This document shows, one piece after another, positions 59,892 through 64,000 of a stretch of 64,000 nucleotides of DNA. The stretch's first letter is position 1. The number at the start of each line of letters is the position of its first letter. This DNA comes from Panorpa germanica (lineage: Eukaryota; Arthropoda; Insecta; Mecoptera; Panorpidae). Where the stretch lies: positions 2,924,701 to 2,988,700 of the forward strand of contig OY783204.1 in NCBI GenBank assembly GCA_963678705.1, given 5' to 3'. The position numbers were made by a program, and so were the translations under genes. Below the pieces are notes generated by a model. The model was not told the DNA's origin and ran no database searches. It saw only the letters and a program-made list of their open reading frames with translations.

Positions 59892-61958
59892 ATGACGACA
59901 TCAGTGAGTGCTACAAGATTTGAGCTGTTGAGTAAGGACAATTATGAAGCCTGGAAAATTCATGTTGAGGCGCTATTGATCAAAAATGATTTGTGGGAAT
60001 ATGTCAGTGGTGAAAAACCGATTCCTGTTGCTGCGGAAAATAATCAAGAAGAAAGAAATGGATGGATAAAAATTGATCGTAAAGCTAAGTCAGAAGTAAT
60101 ATTAGCAATTAGTTCAACGGAATTGCAGCATGTCCGAGGTTGTAATACTTCTCATGAAGTTTGGCAAAAACTTGCCTCAGTTTATGCTTCCAAAGGACCT
60201 GCAAGAAAAGCTTTATTACTTAAGCAACTTATGCTTCACAAGATGTCTGAAAGTGGTGATGTCAGGGATCATGTAAACAAGTTTTCGGATATAGTTGATC
60301 GACTTGGAGCTATGGATATTGAAGTGAATAAAGATTTATTGTCTGTAATGTTATTATATAGTCTACCAGATAGCTATGAAGGTTTTAAATGTGCTATGGA
60401 ATCACGTGATGAACTCTTGGAGGTTGAAGCTCTTAAGGTTAAGATACTTGAGAAGAGTGAAATTGGTTCAAATTCAGTTGTTGAGTTAGCTGGAAATGTA
60501 AGGGCTGAAAATCAACCGAGTTACAAAAATATTTTTAAAGGATATTGTTTTAAATGTGGAAAACAAGGACATAAGTCTCCTGAATGTCCAACTCAATTGA
60601 AACCAAATTTCAGAAGAAATAGACCAGATAGACAGAATAGATACACACAAGAAAACCAATGTTCTCAAGCGGATGATGATACTTTTGCAGTACTTAATGT
60701 TGAATTTGCTGGTAGTGTTCCAAGTTGTCGACCTTGGATTCTTGATAGTGGCTGTACAACACATTTATGTGGTGATAAACAATTATTTAAGTCTTTAAAT
60801 GAAGAAATTAGTGGGAAAATAAATTTGGCTAATCAAGCAAATAGTGAAATCAAAGGAAAAGGTACTGTTAATTTGTCGATTAGTAATGGTAAACAGCTGA
60901 GGTCAGTAGATTTTTCAAACACATTATTTGTACCAGATTTAAGGTCAAATCTAGTATCAGTTGCTAAAATTACTAATAAGGATCATGAAATTCTATTTAA
61001 AAAAGATTCAGCTGTAATTATGGATATGACTGGAAATGTTAAATTTGTTGCTGAAAGGCGTGGTGATCTCTATTATTTACAAGAAGGTAATGAAGAAGCT
61101 TGTATTGGAGAAGATAAAGCTAATTCTGAGTTATTGATGTGGCATTGTCGTATGGGTCATTTAAATGCTAAGGATTTATTTCGGGTGATTAATCAGAATA
61201 CTACAAGTAAAGTAACCTCTGAACAATTGAAATGTTTGTCAAGATGTGAAGTGTGTCTACGAGGCAAGATGACAGGGTTACCGTTTTCAGGAAGTGAACG
61301 ACAGAGTGAAGAACTTCTTGAAATAGTTCATACAGATATTGTTGGACCGTTTAGGACACAATCAGTGAATGGAGCAAAATATTTTATTACATTTATTGAT
61401 GATTATTCTCGATGGTGTGAAGTATACTTTCTTAAACAGAAGAGTGGTGCACTAGAAGCTTTCAAAATGTATCAAAATCAAGCTGAACGTATGACAGGGA
61501 AGAAGATTAAGTATCTTCAAAGTGATAATGGTAAAGAGTATTGTAATACTGAGATGGATTCTTTCCTGCGTAATCAAGGTATTCAACGTCGATTAAGTGT
61601 TGTAAGAACACCTCAGCAAAATGGTGTTGCTGAACGTTTAAATCGAACATTAGTTGAAATGGGACGATGTTTATTACTTCAATCAAATTTATCGGATATG
61701 TTTTGGACTGATGCTGTAGCTACAGCATGTCATTTGAGAAACAGATGTCCTTCAAGAAGTATTAATGGAGATACTCCTTATCAGAGATGGTTCAACAGGG
61801 ATAAAGTTCATTTAAATTATTTACGAGCATTTGGATCAACTGTATATGTCTTAGATAAAGATCCAACAAAAGGCAAATTATCTGATAGATCAATGAAAGG
61901 AATTTTTGTAGGTTATCCACGTGAATCAAAAGGATACAGAATTTGGCTCGTGATGTGA
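59892..61958 (+). pseudogene. Copia gag, protease and integrase (fossil)
   Basis: First ATG at 59892 (MTTSVSATRFELLSKDNYEA). Gag spans about residues 1-240 with a CCHC knuckle (CFKCGKQGHKSPEC, near 60550). The protease has LDSGCTTHLCGD (near 60740). The integrase has an HHCC finger (WHCRMGHLN...CEVCLRGK, 61140-61270) and a DDE core (HTDIVGPF, QSDNGKEYCN, NGVAERLNRTLVEMG). In copia elements Gag is also made from a spliced RNA. It belongs to a broken copy. Confidence 0.88.
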
Positions 61959-63451
61959 AATTTATTGAAGATAATGTTACTACAGTTTTAAAGAACCAAG
62001 AGATTAAACAGCTGATTATTAATGATTTTGAAAACAAGGATAAACCATGGATTGAATTGATAACAGGATTTAAAAATAGTAATGAGACAGAAACTTTAGA
62101 TGGAATTCCAGAAGAAAATTTAGAAGATAATGAAGAAAATGAAAATTCATCTGGTATTCAATCATCTATTCAAGAATCTCCTAGAAGAAACTCAAGAGAA
62201 TATACTAGAGAAGAAAGAAGAGTACCAGGAAGACCAAAATTAATTAAAACAGGTTTGAAAGGACGTCCCAGAAAATTATTTTCAAAAGTTAATAATTGTG
62301 AAGTTAAAGAAAGGATTGAATCTGATTCTAATGAAGATGATAATGATAATGATAATATATTTGTTGGAGTAGCTGAAGTTAAATTGGAAGATGCTATTAA
62401 TTCTCAAGAGTGTGCTGAGTGGAAGAGAGCAATTAAATCAGAAGTCATAAGTTTATTAAAAAATGATACTTGGAATATTGTAAAATTACCTGAAGGTCAA
62501 AGTGTTGTGGGAAGTCGAATGATTTTAACAAATAAATTTGGATCAGATGGGCTTATTGAAAAAAGAAAAGCTCGTATTGTTGCAAAAGGTTATAGTCAGA
62601 AATATGGTATTGATTATGATCAAACTTTTGCTCCAGTTGCAAGAATGGAATCAATGAGACTTTTAATTGCATTGTCTGTGGAATTAAAACTTGTAATAAG
62701 ACAATTTGATGTTGTAACTGCCTATTTAAATGAATTACAAAAGAAGAAAATATTTTATTCAACTGAAAAAGAAGAAATTAATAGTAAATTTTATAGAGAA
62801 GTTATTGGAGCACTAATGTATTTAGTGGTTGGAACTCGACCAGATATTGCAAATACTGTTTCAAGATTAGCTCAATTTGTAAACAAACCAAGTAAACAAG
62901 ATTGGTTGGGAGTTAAGAGAATATTGAGATATTTAGCTGGTACAATAGAATTAGGAATACTTTATACTAAAGAAACAAAATCTATGATTGGATACTGTGA
63001 TGCTGATTGGGGAGGTTGTCTTGAAGATCGAAGATCATATTCTGGATATGTATTTATGTTGGCAGGGGGTGCTGTGAGCTGGAAATCTCAAAAACAAAGA
63101 ACTGTGGCACTTTCATCTACTGAATCAGAATATGTTAGTTTATCAGAAGCTGTAAAAGAAGCAATATATTTAAATGATTTATTGACTGAACTAGAGCAAG
63201 AAAAATTTTTGAAAATTAAAATATTAATTGACAATCGTGGAGCTGAACAACTGGCAATGAACTCGATTTATCATGCACGTACAAAACATAAAGATATTCG
63301 TCATTATTTTGTTCGTGATGTAGTTGATGAAGGAATTATTAAATTACGTCATGTATCAACTAATGAAATGGTTGCGGATATTTTAACAAAAGCACTGCCA
63401 AGAGAGTTACATGAAAAATTCACTGAAGGATTGGGACTTCAAATTATTTAA
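61959..63451 (+). pseudogene. Copia reverse transcriptase and RNase H (fossil)
   Basis: An acidic linker, then the copia-type reverse transcriptase entry (EWKRAIKSEVISLLKNDTW, KARIVAKGYSQKYGIDYDQT, FAPVARMESMRLLIAL), the downstream GALMYLVVGTRPDIANTV block and RNase H (GYCDADWGGCLEDRRSYSGY, STESEYVSLSEA, HARTKHKDIRHYFVRD), ending at a TAA before the purine tract. The domain is not whole. Confidence 0.86.
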
Positions 63452-63470
63452 ATTGTTGAAATGAATGTCT

Positions 63471-63480
63471 TGAGGGGGTG
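63471..63480 (+). promoter_or_regulatory. Copia polypurine tract
   Basis: TGAGGGGGTG lies directly before the 3' LTR, the position for second-strand priming. Confidence 0.75.
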
Positions 63481-63775
63481 TGTTGGAATTACAATACATT
63501 CATTCTTAAATTAAATTACTTAAACTTGTTTTGTTTTTGTTTATATAAAAAATATATTAAATTCAATTGTTTCCTATTTCATCTCCTGTTTTGTTTGAAT
63601 TGTTTACTTTATTTGAATTTATTGAATTTATTCAATTGTATAATATCTGTTTTTAATATTGTCTTCAGTATCTGAGAAATATTGTCTGAGGACTTTCTGT
63701 ATAATTTCAGTCTGAGGACTTATTAATTAATAAAATATTTAATATATAACTGTGCATATAATATCTGCTTCAATA
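63481..63775 (+). repeat. Copia 3' LTR
   Basis: 295 bp, read as identical to 59545-59839. Confidence 0.92.
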
Positions 63776-63780
63776 AATAC

Positions 63781-64000
63781 CTGTGTTGTAATGTAGGTTA
63801 ATTTATTGCCGGGACGTTACTTCTGATAATTAATAATATCATTAATTATCGGATGCTCGTTCTTGGGGAAGATTACTCAGATGGGCTTGTTCACCACGTT
63901 GTGTTGTTAGCTTCTGAATGTAGATTCTTCTTGTGGCGATTTTCCAACGGACAATTACGGAATGTTTTCAGGATAAGAATTAGCGTCTCTTTAAGATGAT
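63781..64000. other. Flank right of Copia, unassigned
   Basis: 220 bp, less AT-rich than its surroundings, with a 26-bp near-perfect palindrome (63825-63850, GATAATTAAT...ATTAATTATC). It could be the LTR or leader of BEL-2 on the minus strand, but no diagnostic end is visible. Confidence 0.35.

Larger units (their letters stand above)
59545..63775 (+). mobile_element. Copia LTR retroelement, young fossil
   Basis: 4231 bp with 295-bp LTRs and a 5-bp duplication AATAC (59540-59544 and 63776-63780). The order gag, protease, integrase, reverse transcriptase, RNase H is that of Ty1/copia. It has a copia-type primer site and a purine tract. The LTRs read as identical along their whole length, so the insertion is recent. 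The coding region carries about two breaks, so this copy is not whole. Confidence 0.92.

Noticed and set aside
63825-63850. 26-bp palindrome as a replication origin or operator
   Set aside because: It is short, AT-rich and in transposon flank; chance is sufficient.

Overview
The window looks like AT-rich arthropod, most likely insect, nuclear DNA. It is almost entirely transposable elements nested in one another. The evidence is a Jockey-type LINE with a PRE_C2HC-type Gag, a mariner remnant, BEL/Pao and Copia retroelements, Helitrons with spliceosomal introns, and Polinton/Maverick elements. Nothing identifies the species. One host-type gene (an F-box/leucine-rich-repeat-like protein, about 25.3-26.9 kb, minus strand) is visible. 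I saw no tRNA, rRNA or CRISPR.

Layout. (1) 1-4.44 kb: degenerate LINE of the R2 superclade (zinc fingers, RT, restriction-like endonuclease). (2) 4.44-6.57 kb: AT-rich DNA with nothing recognisable. (3) 6.57-24.99 kb: an old minus-strand Helitron (Helitron C) cut into five pieces by a Jockey LINE (6900-11350, 9-bp TSD), a deleted mariner (about 11399-11989), a near-complete Helitron (A, 13250-18848) and a BEL/Pao element (BEL-1, 19135-24847, TSD GTGTG). The Helitron C reading is continuous across all four insertion sites. (4) 25-27.1 kb: host gene. (5) 27108-32733: Helitron B, a nearly identical inverted copy of A. (6) 32734-38891: one end of a Polinton (integrase, acidic protein, protein-primed-type DNA polymerase B, TIR). 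(7) 38892-about 59.5 kb: a second BEL/Pao fossil (BEL-2), split by a 15.7-kb palindromic Polinton derivative (41316-56976, 6-bp TSD ATCATT). (8) 59545-63775: a Copia element with two LTRs that read as identical. (9) 63781-64000: unassigned flank.

Relations. Helitron A and B belong to one family, encode a Rep/helicase of about 1460 residues from three exons, and differ by a 27-bp deletion in A and a nonsense codon in B. The two Polinton relatives share their terminal sequence, the order acidic protein then polymerase, and the same BEL-2 host element. The palindromic one consists of a single Polinton end present twice, head to head, around a centre that carries Helitron-like ends and a 22-bp minisatellite. 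The acidic protein ends in repeats of a hydrophobic-plus-DSDDE motif resembling SUMO-interacting motifs. Relative ages by nesting and repeat identity: Helitron C and the R2-like LINE are oldest; BEL-1 LTRs differ by a few per cent; Helitrons A/B, the palindrome and Copia look young.

All coordinates come from reading by eye. Element ends with a clear duplication or splice signal are good to the base; the others are approximate.
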